DNA from: Candidatus Villigracilis vicinus
GTDB taxonomy: Bacteria > Chloroflexota > Anaerolineae > Anaerolineales > Villigracilaceae
NCBI GenBank assembly: GCA_016721315.1
Contig: JADKIL010000003.1
Coordinates: 62,001-126,000 of the forward strand
Length of the DNA stretch: 64,000 bases
Direction: 5' to 3'
The stretch's first letter is position 1, and every line of letters starts with the position of its first letter. Shown piece by piece: positions 41,835 to 50,632 of this stretch. Below the pieces are notes generated by a model that was not told the DNA's origin, did no database searches, and saw only the letters and a program-made list of their open reading frames with translations. A program made the translations under genes and the position numbers.

Positions 41835-42785
41835 ATGAAAGAAGAAGTCCTGAATATAAAAGCCACAGAAACTCAAAGTTTTCGGCAATTTGACCTCAAA
41901 AAGAAAACCCGCATTGGCGAAAGTGTTATCCAAACCCTTTTGTTCTTTGCAGGGATTTTATCTATTTTGACCACCGTCGCCATTGTATACGAATTAGGCA
42001 AGGAAGCCATGTTGTTCTTCGGCAATCCCGATGTAACCTTCGCCAAGTTCTTCGGCGAGACCAAATGGCAGCCGGGCATCGGTCAATATGGAATCTGGGC
42101 ACTCATCTCTGCCACACTGACCACAAGCCTGATCGCCATTGCCATCTCACTTCCGCTTGGGCTGGCAGCCGCCATCTATTTGAGCGAATACGCCTCCCCA
42201 AAAGCACGCGGTATTCTCAAACCTGTTTTGGAAATTCTGGCGGGCATCCCTACCGTTGTGTATGGTTACTTCGCTTTGTTGTTCGTCACACCCATACTGC
42301 AAAACATCTTCGGCGACAACATTCAAGTCTACAACATGCTTTCGGCGGGCTTGGTCATGGGCATCATGATCCTGCCGCTCATCTCCTCCATGAGCGAAGA
42401 TGCGCTCAGCGCTGTGCCGCGTTCTCTGCGTGAAGCTGCCTATGCCATGGGTGCCACTAAATTTGAAAGCAGTACGCAAGTCGTTCTGCCTGCCGCCCTC
42501 TCTGGCATTGGCGCCGCACTCATCCTCGGTATCTCCCGCGCTGTTGGTGAGACGATGATCGTCGCGGTCGCATCCGGCGCCGGACCTAACTTCTCCTTTA
42601 ATCCGCTCGAAGCCGCTGAAACGATGACTGGACACATCGCCCGCATCAGCGGCGGCGACCTTTCGTACAACTCCATCGACTACACCAGCCTCTTCGCCAT
42701 CGCGTTGATGCTCTTCCTCGTGACCCTCGTACTGAACCTCATCAGCCAATACATCGTCAATCGTTTCAGGGAGCGCTACGAATGA
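41835..42785 (+). CDS. pstC: Phosphate ABC transporter permease PstC (system 1)
   Basis: 316 residues with six membrane helices. The BPD_transp_1 domain has the EAA loop EDALSAVPRSLREAAYAMGATKFESSTQVVLPAALSGIG-like segment near 190-230 that contacts PstB. Conserved features include GLAAAIYLSEYASPKARG and LEILAGIPTVVYGYFAL. Forms the membrane channel together with PstA. It overlaps pstA by 4 nt. Confidence 0.96.
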   Translation: MKEEVLNIKATETQSFRQFDLKKKTRIGESVIQTLLFFAGILSILTTVAIVYELGKEAMLFFGNPDVTFAKFFGETKWQPGIGQYGIWALISATLTTSLIAIAISLPLGLAAAIYLSEYASPKARGILKPVLEILAGIPTVVYGYFALLFVTPILQNIFGDNIQVYNMLSAGLVMGIMILPLISSMSEDALSAVPRSLREAAYAMGATKFESSTQVVLPAALSGIGAALILGISRAVGETMIVAVASGAGPNFSFNPLEAAETMTGHIARISGGDLSYNSIDYTSLFAIALMLFLVTLVLNLISQYIVNRFRERYE

Positions 42786-44020
42786 ATCAGAGACATGACC
42801 ACTTCCCCGAAGGGGCAGATTTCAACGCCTCTTTACGCAGCCGGTATCGGGTCGCCACTATTTGGCAGATTCTTTTCCTTTCGGCTTTACTGATCGCCAT
42901 CATCGCTCTCACCGCCCTGCTCTACAACGTCGTGGACGGAGCCTTTGGCTACATCGCGTATGAATACAAAGATGATCCGGCGGAATTCACTTCCACGCCG
43001 GTGAATGAACTGACGAAAGACGAACTACTCGTCATCCTAAAAGAAAATCTTTCTTCAGGTGCATATAACAAACTGGAAAATGAACAACCCATGCAAGAAC
43101 GTTCGCAAGCGGACTTACTCAACCTCTTCCTCGAACGTCTTGTACGCATTGATACCAAAGGCACTTGGAGCATGACTGACTCACTCCTGCGTGGAGACGA
43201 GATCCGCGCCGAAGTTACCGAAAAATATCCCGACGCCATTCTCGAATTCCGTTCATGGCTCACACCGCAATTCCTTGTCACGCCCATGTCCTCTAAAGCG
43301 GAGTTCGCCGGTGTCCGCACCGCCATCCTTGGCTCGTTATGGATGGTCGGGCTTGCCATCCTCTTCGCTCTACCCATCGGCACAGGCGCAGCCATCTATT
43401 TACAAGAGTACGCCCCCAAAGGCTGGTTCACCAACATCATTCAAACCAATATCAATAACCTCGCAGGCGTCCCCAGTATCGTGTATGGCATGTTAGGTTT
43501 GGCGGTCTTCGTCCGTACACTTGAGGCTTTCACCAGTGGCAGCATGTTCGGTGTGACCGACTCGAACGGACGCACCGTGCTTTCCGCTGGCTTGACGATG
43601 GGCATCCTCGTCCTGCCGCTCATTATCATCAACGCGCAGGAAGCCATCAAAGCTGTCCCCGACTCACTTCGGCAAGCCGCATACGGTGTCGGTGCGACGC
43701 GCTGGCAAACGATCTGGCATCATGTTCTGCCGAATGCACTCCCGGGCATCCTCACAGGCAGCATCCTTGCCATCTCTCGGGCACTCGGTGAAACTGCTCC
43801 ACTCATCGTTGTTGGCGCTTCCACCTTCATCAGCATTGATCCAGATGGTCCTTTCTCAAAATTCACCGCCCTGCCCATTCAGATCTACCAGTGGACAACC
43901 CGTGCCCAATCTGAATTTCATGCCATTGCTGCGAGCGCCATTATTATGCTGTTGGTTTTATTGCTCACATTGAACGCCAGTGCAATTATGCTGCGCAACC
44001 GCTACCAGAGAAAATACTAG
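42782..44020 (+). CDS. pstA: Phosphate ABC transporter permease PstA (system 1), with large extra loop
   Basis: 412 residues, about 120 more than usual PstA. After the first helix (about 30-52) an inserted polar region of about 120 residues (NELTKDELLVILKENL ... LLRGDEIRAEVTEKYPDAILEFRSWL) precedes the five remaining helices of the permease. The loop would lie outside the membrane. The conserved core follows: GTGAAIYLQEYAPKGW, NLAGVPSIVYGMLGL and the EAA loop QEAIKAVPDSLRQAAYGVGATRW. It pairs with PstC. Confidence 0.94.
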   Translation: MNQRHDHFPEGADFNASLRSRYRVATIWQILFLSALLIAIIALTALLYNVVDGAFGYIAYEYKDDPAEFTSTPVNELTKDELLVILKENLSSGAYNKLENEQPMQERSQADLLNLFLERLVRIDTKGTWSMTDSLLRGDEIRAEVTEKYPDAILEFRSWLTPQFLVTPMSSKAEFAGVRTAILGSLWMVGLAILFALPIGTGAAIYLQEYAPKGWFTNIIQTNINNLAGVPSIVYGMLGLAVFVRTLEAFTSGSMFGVTDSNGRTVLSAGLTMGILVLPLIIINAQEAIKAVPDSLRQAAYGVGATRWQTIWHHVLPNALPGILTGSILAISRALGETAPLIVVGASTFISIDPDGPFSKFTALPIQIYQWTTRAQSEFHAIAASAIIMLLVLLLTLNASAIMLRNRYQRKY

Positions 44021-44067
44021 AAGTCAGACGATAGAAGATCGTCAATCGTCATTTCAAGGAAGTAAAT

Positions 44068-44844
44068 ATGCAAAACTCACCCACCTACGCCATTGAATCA
44101 AACGATCTCTCCATACATTATGGAACCTTCACCGCCGTCAGAGGCGTGAACCTCAAGATCGAAAGGCAAAAAATCACCGCCATTATTGGACCTTCCGGCT
44201 GCGGCAAGTCCACCTTGCTGCGTTCCTTCAACCGCATGAATGATTTCGTACCGGGTTGTTATGCCACCGGCGAACTACTTTTACAGGGACAGAACTTGTA
44301 CAGCAAAAACATCGACCCTGTGGAAGTGCGCCGCAAGATCGGTATGGTCTTCCAAAAGCCAAACCCATTCCCCAAATCCATTTACGAGAACATCGCCTGG
44401 GGCGCACGCATCAACGGCTTCAAAGGCAAAATGGATGAACTCGTTGAACAGTCTCTGCGCAGCGCCGCCCTTTGGGATGAAGTAAAAGATAAACTGCAGG
44501 AAAGTGCCTACGCCCTATCCGGCGGACAACAACAGCGTTTGTGCATTGCCCGCACCATCGCCATCCAACCAGAAATTATTTTGATGGATGAACCCGCCTC
44601 GGCACTCGACCCCATCTCCACTCTACGCATCGAAGAGTTGATGCAAGAGTTGAAAAAGAACTACACCATCCTCATCGTCACCCACAACATGCAGCAAGCC
44701 GCACGCGCCAGCGACTATACCGCCATGATGATGATCGACGACCAACGCGCAGGCGGTGTGATCGAATTCGACGAGACGAAATCCATCTTCACCCGTCCCA
44801 AAGACAAGCGTACTGAAGATTACGTAACCGGAAGGTTCGGATAA
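44068..44844 (+). CDS. pstB: Phosphate ABC transporter ATP-binding protein PstB (system 1)
   Basis: 258 residues. Walker A GPSGCGKST, the PstB-type RSFNRMNDFVPG region, the Q-loop FQKPNPFPKSIYENIAWG, signature SGGQQQR and Walker B ILMDEPASALDP are all intact. It powers phosphate uptake. The Walker B tail, Ala in DEPASALD, differs slightly from the usual DEPTSALD. The arsC gene follows 1 nt after its stop. Confidence 0.97.
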   Translation: MQNSPTYAIESNDLSIHYGTFTAVRGVNLKIERQKITAIIGPSGCGKSTLLRSFNRMNDFVPGCYATGELLLQGQNLYSKNIDPVEVRRKIGMVFQKPNPFPKSIYENIAWGARINGFKGKMDELVEQSLRSAALWDEVKDKLQESAYALSGGQQQRLCIARTIAIQPEIILMDEPASALDPISTLRIEELMQELKKNYTILIVTHNMQQAARASDYTAMMMIDDQRAGGVIEFDETKSIFTRPKDKRTEDYVTGRFG

Positions 44845-44845
44845 C

Positions 44846-45292
44846 ATGAAAGCCAAAGTCCTCTTTCTCTGCACAGGCAACTCAGCGCGCAGCCAGATCG
44901 CGGAAGGGCTTCTGCGCGCGCTGGCGGATGAGCACTTCGAGGTTTTCAGCGCAGGTACAGAGCCGAAGGGCAGCATCCTGCCCGAGGTCCAGGAAGCGAT
45001 GCGTGAGATTGGCATCGATATTTCAGGGCAGTGGTCAAAATCCGTTACGGAATATCTTGGCAAGACTCACTTCGCACATGTCATCACAGTTTGTGCAGAT
45101 GCCGAAGAAAATTGTCCTGCTGTTTTTTTGAACATGGGTACGCATGAACATTTCCCCTTCGATGACCCGGCAAAAGCGGATGAAGAGCAGCGCCTCGAGT
45201 TGACCCGCCACGTGCGTGACCAGATCGAGCAGCGTTTGCGCTTGTGGCTGACCGAAAAAAATATCATTCCAACAGACCATCGTCAGATGTAA
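44846..45292 (+). CDS. arsC: Thioredoxin-coupled arsenate reductase ArsC
   Basis: 148 residues, low-molecular-weight phosphatase fold. The P-loop is C9-TGNSA-R15-S16, and the two further redox cysteines C83 and C90 (VCADAEENCP) have the spacing of the C82/C89 pair in S. aureus ArsC. The catalytic DPAKAD loop is present. It reduces arsenate to arsenite using thioredoxin. It stands in the pst operon, which also imports arsenate by mistake, so the combination protects the cell during phosphate starvation. No arsenite exporter is in the window. Confidence 0.92.
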   Translation: MKAKVLFLCTGNSARSQIAEGLLRALADEHFEVFSAGTEPKGSILPEVQEAMREIGIDISGQWSKSVTEYLGKTHFAHVITVCADAEENCPAVFLNMGTHEHFPFDDPAKADEEQRLELTRHVRDQIEQRLRLWLTEKNIIPTDHRQM

Positions 45293-45334
45293 TTGTCAGT
45301 AGTAAAATGAACACCATCAACTCTAAGAGGACTT

Positions 45335-46024
45335 ATGATTCGAAAAACTTTTGAGAGCGACATTCAGCAGGTAAAAGACGAAGTGCTTTTACTAGGCAGC
45401 ATGGTCGAACATGCCATTATCGGCTCAGTAGAAGCGTTAAAGAAACGTGACGTCAAAGCTGCCGAGAAGATTATTGCCGAAGATAAAGAGATCAACAAGA
45501 AGCGTTTCGCCATCGAAAACCAGCTGATGATCCTGATCGCCACCCAGCAGCCCATGGCGCACGACCTGCGCCTGCTCGCCTCGACCATGGAGATCATCTC
45601 CGAGCTCGAACGCATGGGTGATTACGCCAAAGGCATCGCCAATATCAATATTCGCATGGGCGAAGAAACCCTGCTCAAACCATTGATCGACGTTCCGCGC
45701 ATGGCACAAAAAGGCGCAGACATGCTTCATCGCGCCCTGACCGCCTTCGTGCAGGAAGATGTAGCAACCGCTCAAACCCTGCCCGTTGAAGATGATGAAG
45801 TCGACGCGCTTTACAATCAGATCTACCGGGAGTTGATGGTCTTCGTCATTGAAGACCCCAAGAACATCGAACGCGCCAACTGGCTGCTTTGGGTGGCTCA
45901 CAACCTCGAACGTTTTTCTGACCGCGTTACCAATATTTGTGAACGTACCATCTTCATCGCCACCGGCGAATTTGGCGAGATCAAATCCAGCGATGATGAG
46001 TTTTGGAAAAACCAAAAGAAGTAA
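45335..46024 (+). CDS. phoU: Phosphate signalling protein PhoU
   Basis: 229 residues, two repeats of a three-helix PhoU domain with metal-binding E/D motifs (ELERMGDYAKGIANI in the first half, NLERFSDRVTNICERTIF in the second). PhoU links Pst activity to PhoR and keeps the response off when phosphate is plentiful. Last gene of the pst operon 1, followed by a strong terminator. Confidence 0.97.
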   Translation: MIRKTFESDIQQVKDEVLLLGSMVEHAIIGSVEALKKRDVKAAEKIIAEDKEINKKRFAIENQLMILIATQQPMAHDLRLLASTMEIISELERMGDYAKGIANINIRMGEETLLKPLIDVPRMAQKGADMLHRALTAFVQEDVATAQTLPVEDDEVDALYNQIYRELMVFVIEDPKNIERANWLLWVAHNLERFSDRVTNICERTIFIATGEFGEIKSSDDEFWKNQKK

Positions 46025-46043
46025 TCCGTACTGAGTAATTAAG

Positions 46044-46081
46044 AAGCGAGTGGATGAGGTTCTCATCCACTCGCTTTGTTT
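46044..46081 (+). terminator. Terminator of the pst1-arsC-phoU operon
   Basis: AAGCGAGTGGATGAG and CTCATCCACTCGCTT form a 15-bp stem with a GTT loop, then TTGTTT. Confidence 0.93.
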
Positions 46082-46162
46082 AACTGTCCTGAACTCCTGA
46101 AGTTATACTTCAGGAAAAACCTAGAATGACCCGAAAGTAGAATTTTCGGATTCCGTAACTCC

Positions 46163-46924
46163 CTATCCCATTCTTCCAGTAATATATGCTTCGGTTAATT
46201 CCTGTTTTGGCACAGTGAACATCTGGTTGGTGGGCGCAAATTCGACCATCTCACCCAGCCAAAAGAAACCAGTGTAATCAGAGACGCGCGCAGCTTGCTG
46301 CATGTTATGCGTTACGATCACAATGGTGTATTGTTTCTTTAAGTCCGCGATCAGTTCTTCCACGCGTAGAGTAGCGATCGGGTCAAGCGCAGAGGTGGAC
46401 TCATCCATCAATATCACTTCTGGCTGCACAGCAATGACACGGGCAATGCACAATCTTTGCTGCTGCCCAAGTGACAATCCCATCGCATCGGATTTAAGAT
46501 CATCTTTCACTTCATCCCACAAGGCTGCGGCTCGCAAGGACTTTTCCACGACCTCGTTCAGATTCACGTCCAGCCCCATCACTCGCAAACCGAACGCCAC
46601 ATTATCAAAAATAGACTGTGGGAACGGGTTCGGCTTTTGAAAAACCATGCCCACCCGCTGACGGAGATTGACCACATCCATGGACGAGTCGTAGATATCC
46701 TGTCCATGGAGCAGGATCTTCCCATCCACTTTTGTACCGGGAATGGTATCGTTCATGCGATTGAGGCAACGCAAAAAGGTGGACTTGCCGCAACCGGATG
46801 GACCAATGAGTGCAGTCACTTTTTGCGGCTGAATTTCCAAGTTAATGTTGGAGAGTGTTTTCTTAGGGGCATTGTAGTAAAAGTCCATGTTCTGGACGGT
46901 AAAGGCGGGTTGAGTTACTGTCAT
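46163..46924 (-). CDS. pstB: Second PstB ATP-binding protein, transcribed alone on the minus strand
   Basis: 253 residues with intact Walker A GPSGCGKST, Q-loop FQKPNPFPQSIFDNVAFG, signature LSLGQQQR (Leu-Gly in place of SGGQQQR, a change in the first residues) and Walker B ILMDESTSALDP, where Ser replaces the usual Pro after DE. These are unusual replacements in signature and Walker B. It has no permease partner next to it and faces away from both pst operons. Confidence 0.92.
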   Translation of the reverse strand: MTVTQPAFTVQNMDFYYNAPKKTLSNINLEIQPQKVTALIGPSGCGKSTFLRCLNRMNDTIPGTKVDGKILLHGQDIYDSSMDVVNLRQRVGMVFQKPNPFPQSIFDNVAFGLRVMGLDVNLNEVVEKSLRAAALWDEVKDDLKSDAMGLSLGQQQRLCIARVIAVQPEVILMDESTSALDPIATLRVEELIADLKKQYTIVIVTHNMQQAARVSDYTGFFWLGEMVEFAPTNQMFTVPKQELTEAYITGRMG

Positions 46925-47025
46925 GGAAGTGATTGTATCAAAAAGAAAATATAAAGCGATAGAAATAAATCATAAACTAGCAAAAAGCGTCAGGCAAGAA
47001 TCGGGTTCGGCTGAGTCAGAGGCGG

Positions 47026-47031
47026 TATAAT
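47026..47031 (+). promoter_or_regulatory. -10 box of pstS2 (leaderless)
   Basis: TATAAT ends 8 nt before the ATG at 47040. No 11-bp TTAAC repeats lie upstream. Confidence 0.55.
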
Positions 47032-47039
47032 CCCAGCCG

Positions 47040-47912
47040 ATGAAACGTGCACTAATCTTCTTTGTACTTACCACTTTCTTCATTACTTCCTGTGGATCCA
47101 CTTCCACCGATACTACTTCCAACTCCCCTGCTCAATACATCGAGAATAAAGGTTCCGATACCATCGTCAACCTTGCGCTGGCATGGGCGGAAACCTACCA
47201 GGCTGAACACAGCGATGTGCGCATCTCGGTGACGGGCGGCGGTTCAGGGACAGGCATTGCGGCGCTGATCAACAACACCGTAGACCTGGCGAATGCCTCG
47301 CGCAAGATCAAGGATGAAGAGATCGCTGAAGCCCAATCAAAGGGCATCGAGCCCGTTGAACATATCATTGCACGCGATGCCATTGCGGTAATTGTGAACC
47401 CTGAAAACCCTGTCAGTGAATTAACTTTGCAACAGATTTCTGATATTTACAGCGGCAAGATCACCAACTGGAATGAAGTCGGCGGTGAAGACAGACCGAT
47501 CGTAAAACTCTCGCGCGAAACCAACTCTGGCACGCATGTATATTTTCTGGAAACCGTTTTAAGGCTGGGCAGCAAGGAAGACAAAACGCTCTTCTCCACC
47601 GACACGCTTTTGCTGCCCTCTTCGGAGGGGATCATCTCTGAAGTGCGCAGCAACCCAAATGCCATTGGTTATGATGGTCTTGGGTATGTGCCTGATGACC
47701 TGAAAATGATCGCGATTGCCGAAGAAGAAGGCAGTGCCTATGTGTTGCCCGCCATTGACACAGTAAACGATAAGACCTACCCCATTGCGCGCGACCTTTA
47801 TATGTATACTGACGGTGAGCCCACGGGTGTTGTGAAAGAATATCTCGATTGGATCCTTTCCCCCGAAGCGCAAGAGATCGTTGCGGAGTTGGGGTTTGTG
47901 CCTGTGAAGTAA
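47040..47912 (+). CDS. pstS: Phosphate-binding lipoprotein PstS (system 2)
   Basis: 290 residues. The signal peptide ends in ITSC (lipid attachment near Cys18). PstS contacts are present: NKGSDTIVNLALAW, GGGSGTGIAALINNTVDLANASRKIK and SRETNSGTHVYF. It is shorter than system 1 and only distantly similar. Its promoter lacks the Pho repeats, so its regulation differs. A palindromic repeat separates it from pstC2. Confidence 0.93.
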   Translation: MKRALIFFVLTTFFITSCGSTSTDTTSNSPAQYIENKGSDTIVNLALAWAETYQAEHSDVRISVTGGGSGTGIAALINNTVDLANASRKIKDEEIAEAQSKGIEPVEHIIARDAIAVIVNPENPVSELTLQQISDIYSGKITNWNEVGGEDRPIVKLSRETNSGTHVYFLETVLRLGSKEDKTLFSTDTLLLPSSEGIISEVRSNPNAIGYDGLGYVPDDLKMIAIAEEEGSAYVLPAIDTVNDKTYPIARDLYMYTDGEPTGVVKEYLDWILSPEAQEIVAELGFVPVK

Positions 47913-47923
47913 ATAATTTATTA

Positions 47924-48008
47924 CGTCATTGCGAGGGCGATGCTTTTCGCCCGAAGCAATCTCGCATATAAAACTGGAGATTGCTTGTGCACGGTACAAG
48001 CAATGACG
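47924..48008. repeat. Long palindromic repeat, copy D, between pstS2 and pstC2
   Basis: Starts CGTCATTGCGAG and ends CAATGACG; the inner arms GAAGCAATCTC and GAGATTGCTT are kept. 85 bp. It splits the pst2 operon and leaves only 10 nt to the pstC2 start. Confidence 0.8.
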
Positions 48009-48018
48009 GTGGAGCACC

Positions 48019-48915
48019 ATGGAAAAATCTTTAAACTGGCGTGAATTCATCATTACGAGAGCGATCAAAGCGAGCGGATATTCCGCCATCGTTTTTGTTT
48101 TGCTTATTTTTTTCTTCCTGATGCGTGAAGGCTTGCCAGCCCTCGGTGAAGTGGAAGGCAGCAATTTCGTCAGCCTGCGTTGGTATCCCATTGAAGCGAT
48201 GTTCGGCATCCTGCCACTCATTACAGGGTCGATCATCGTCACTATCGGCGCGGCACTTATCGCTGTCCCATTTGGGATCGGCACCGCCGTTTACATCTCC
48301 GAGATCGCTCCGCGTTGGATGCGCGAAATTCTCAAGCCGCTCGTGGAACTGCTCGGTGGACTCCCTTCGGTGGTCTTGGGATTTCTCGGTATCCTCGTCG
48401 TCTCCCCCAACCTTCGCATCTTTCTGGACCTGCCAACGGGTCTGACCGCGTTTACCGGGTCGCTGCTCTTGGGCGGAATCGCCGTGCCCACGGTCGTCTC
48501 CGTTGCCGAAGATGCACTCGACTCTGTGCCGCGCGCCTATCGTGAAGGTGCCTGGGCATTGGGCGCCACCAAATGGCAGACCATCTGGCGTGTGACCCTG
48601 CCCGCGGCAAAGTCTGGCGTACTGACCGCCATCATGCTTGGAGTGGGTCGTGCCATCGGCGAAACGATGACCGTGATGATGGTCACCGGCAATGCACCTG
48701 TATTGGCAACCAGCTTGGGTAGCCTCTTCTCCCCCGTCCGCACCATGACCGCCACCATCGCCGCCGAAATGGGCGAGGTTGCAAATGGAAGCGTGCATTA
48801 CCACACCCTCTTCCTGATCGGCATTATTTTGTTCTTGATCTCATTGACCGTCAATGTGATTGCATCTTCCGTCGTCTTCCGAGCCAAGAAACGTGCAGAG
48901 AGGATCCTCTCATGA
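48019..48915 (+). CDS. pstC: Phosphate ABC transporter permease PstC (system 2)
   Basis: 298 residues, six membrane helices. Features: PFGIGTAVYISEIAPRWMRE, LLGGLPSVVLGFLGILV and the EAA loop EDALDSVPRAYREGAWALGATKWQT. It overlaps pstA2 by 4 nt. Works with PstA2 and the PstB encoded downstream. Confidence 0.95.
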   Translation: MEKSLNWREFIITRAIKASGYSAIVFVLLIFFFLMREGLPALGEVEGSNFVSLRWYPIEAMFGILPLITGSIIVTIGAALIAVPFGIGTAVYISEIAPRWMREILKPLVELLGGLPSVVLGFLGILVVSPNLRIFLDLPTGLTAFTGSLLLGGIAVPTVVSVAEDALDSVPRAYREGAWALGATKWQTIWRVTLPAAKSGVLTAIMLGVGRAIGETMTVMMVTGNAPVLATSLGSLFSPVRTMTATIAAEMGEVANGSVHYHTLFLIGIILFLISLTVNVIASSVVFRAKKRAERILS

Positions 48916-49775
48916 TGAAAGTCTTCGCTCGTAATCGTCACACCGTCCAACGGCTTGGGTATGGATTTATCACCCTGATGGCTCTGGTCACTGTTCTGCC
49001 CATCGTTGGCACAGTTCTCTTCATTCTATTTAAAGGCGGCTCTGCCATCTCGTGGGAATTCATCACTGGCTTCCCGCATGACGGTATGCGCGCAGGCGGC
49101 ATCCTGCCCGCCATTATCGGCACGCTTTATTTAACCGTTGGCACAGCGATCTTCTCCGTGCCATTGGGAATTGCGGCGGCTATCTACCTCTCTGAATACG
49201 CCAAAGACACACAGCTGACACGCCTCATTCGCCTGGCGATCATCAATCTGGCAGGCATCCCTTCTGTAGTATATGGTTTGTTCGGCTTGGGCTTGTTCGT
49301 CTTGTTCCTTCAATTCGGCACCTCCATCCTCGCCGCTTCATTGACTCTCTCCATCATGACTCTGCCCGTCATCATTAGCACCGCGGAGGAAGCACTGCGT
49401 TCCGTGCCGCAATCCTTCCGCACAGTAAGCATCTCTCTCGGAGCGACTCGCTGGCAAACCATCCGCAAGATCGTCATAAAAGAAGCGCTGCCCGGCATCC
49501 TCACGGGAGTCATCCTCGGCTTGGAACGTGCTGCAGGTGAAACCGCCCCCATCCTTTTCACAGGCGCAGCGTTCTTCCTGCCACGCCTACCCGGCTCCCC
49601 CTTTGATGCGACCATGGCGCTGCCGTATCATCTTTTCGTCATCTCCACACAAGTGCCTGAAATGCCGATCCAAATCCAATATGGAACGGCGTTGGTCTTG
49701 CTCGCCTTCGTTCTCACCATGAACGTGATCGCAACCATCATCCGCTCGCGGGCAAGAGCAAAACGGCAGTGGTAG
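48912..49775 (+). CDS. pstA: Phosphate ABC transporter permease PstA (system 2)
   Basis: 287 residues, the usual PstA length (unlike system 1). Features: PLGIAAAIYLSEYAKDTQ, NLAGIPSVVYGLFGLGL, and the EAA loop EEALRSVPQSFRTVSISLGATRWQT. Directly coupled to pstC2 and followed by the third pstB. Confidence 0.95.
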   Translation: MMKVFARNRHTVQRLGYGFITLMALVTVLPIVGTVLFILFKGGSAISWEFITGFPHDGMRAGGILPAIIGTLYLTVGTAIFSVPLGIAAAIYLSEYAKDTQLTRLIRLAIINLAGIPSVVYGLFGLGLFVLFLQFGTSILAASLTLSIMTLPVIISTAEEALRSVPQSFRTVSISLGATRWQTIRKIVIKEALPGILTGVILGLERAAGETAPILFTGAAFFLPRLPGSPFDATMALPYHLFVISTQVPEMPIQIQYGTALVLLAFVLTMNVIATIIRSRARAKRQW

Positions 49776-49786
49776 TCAATCGTCTA

Positions 49787-50542
49787 ATGAACAAAATCGA
49801 AATCGAAAACCTCTCTCTCCAATACGCCGATGGCGCGGAATCTCTGCGCGGCATCAGCATGGGAATCCGTCAGAATGCAGTGACCGTCCTCTTCGGTCCG
49901 GCAGGAGGCGGAAAATCCACATTACTGCGCTGTCTCAATCGCCTCAACGACCTGACCGACATCCGCACCAGTTCCGGTCGCATCCTGATCGACGGCGAAA
50001 ACATCCTCGACCCTAAAACGGACGTGATCGCCTTGCGCCGCAAAGTAGGCATGGTCTTTGCGCGTCCTGTTCCATTGCCCATGAGCATCCGCGAAAACAT
50101 CACCTACGGACTGGAACTGGCAGGCGAAAAGCGCCGCTCTAAATTGGATGAAGCCGTGGAACGAAGTTTGAAACTCGCCGCCATCTGGGACGAAGTCGAA
50201 GACCGCTTGAACGACCCAGCCGTTGCCCTTTCAGGAGGTCAGCAACAACGCATCTGCCTCGCGCGTGTGCTGGCGCTTCAACCTGATATTATTTTGCTCG
50301 ATGAACCTACCTCAGGTCTTGACCCAATCTCAACCGGTAAAGTGGAAATGGCGCTGCAAGAGTTGAAAAAGAATTACACCGTCATCCTCGTACCCCACTC
50401 GGTGCAGCAAGCCGCCCGCACTGCCGATCACGCCGCCTTCTTCCTGCAAGGCGAACTCATCGAATATGACGACGGCAAAAAAATGTTTACCACTCCCAAA
50501 CAAAAGAAAACCGAAGATTACATCATGGGCAGGTTCGGATAA
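49787..50542 (+). CDS. pstB: Third PstB-type ATP-binding protein (system 2)
   Basis: 251 residues from the ATG at 49787 (a GTG at 49769 inside the pstA2 end is also open). Walker A reads GPAGGGKST, with Gly in place of the usual Cys; signature SGGQQQR and Walker B ILLDEPTSGLDP are intact. The Q-loop region FARPVPLPMSIRENITYG differs from FQKPNPFP, so the conserved Q is replaced by A. With that change ATP-linked coupling may be altered. Last gene of the pst2 set. Confidence 0.9.
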   Translation: MNKIEIENLSLQYADGAESLRGISMGIRQNAVTVLFGPAGGGKSTLLRCLNRLNDLTDIRTSSGRILIDGENILDPKTDVIALRRKVGMVFARPVPLPMSIRENITYGLELAGEKRRSKLDEAVERSLKLAAIWDEVEDRLNDPAVALSGGQQQRICLARVLALQPDIILLDEPTSGLDPISTGKVEMALQELKKNYTVILVPHSVQQAARTADHAAFFLQGELIEYDDGKKMFTTPKQKKTEDYIMGRFG

Positions 50543-50570
50543 GCAACCCATCCACGTTTACAATACAAAA

Positions 50571-50602
50571 GAGGGTTGCCCTTGCACGGGCGACCTCCTT
50601 TT
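50571..50602 (+). terminator. Probable terminator after pst system 2
   Basis: GAGG-TTGCCC pairs with GGGCGA-CCTC (one bulge, one G-T pair), followed by CTTTT. Confidence 0.5.
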
Positions 50603-50632
50603 CATAACAGGTTTCCTAATTCATTATTACCC

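Noticed and set aside
40619..41866. 415-codon open frame on the minus strand opposite pstS
   Set aside because: Fully antisense to the well-supported pstS gene, with low-complexity composition (many Gly, Ser, Glu from codon mirroring), no ribosome site and no family match.
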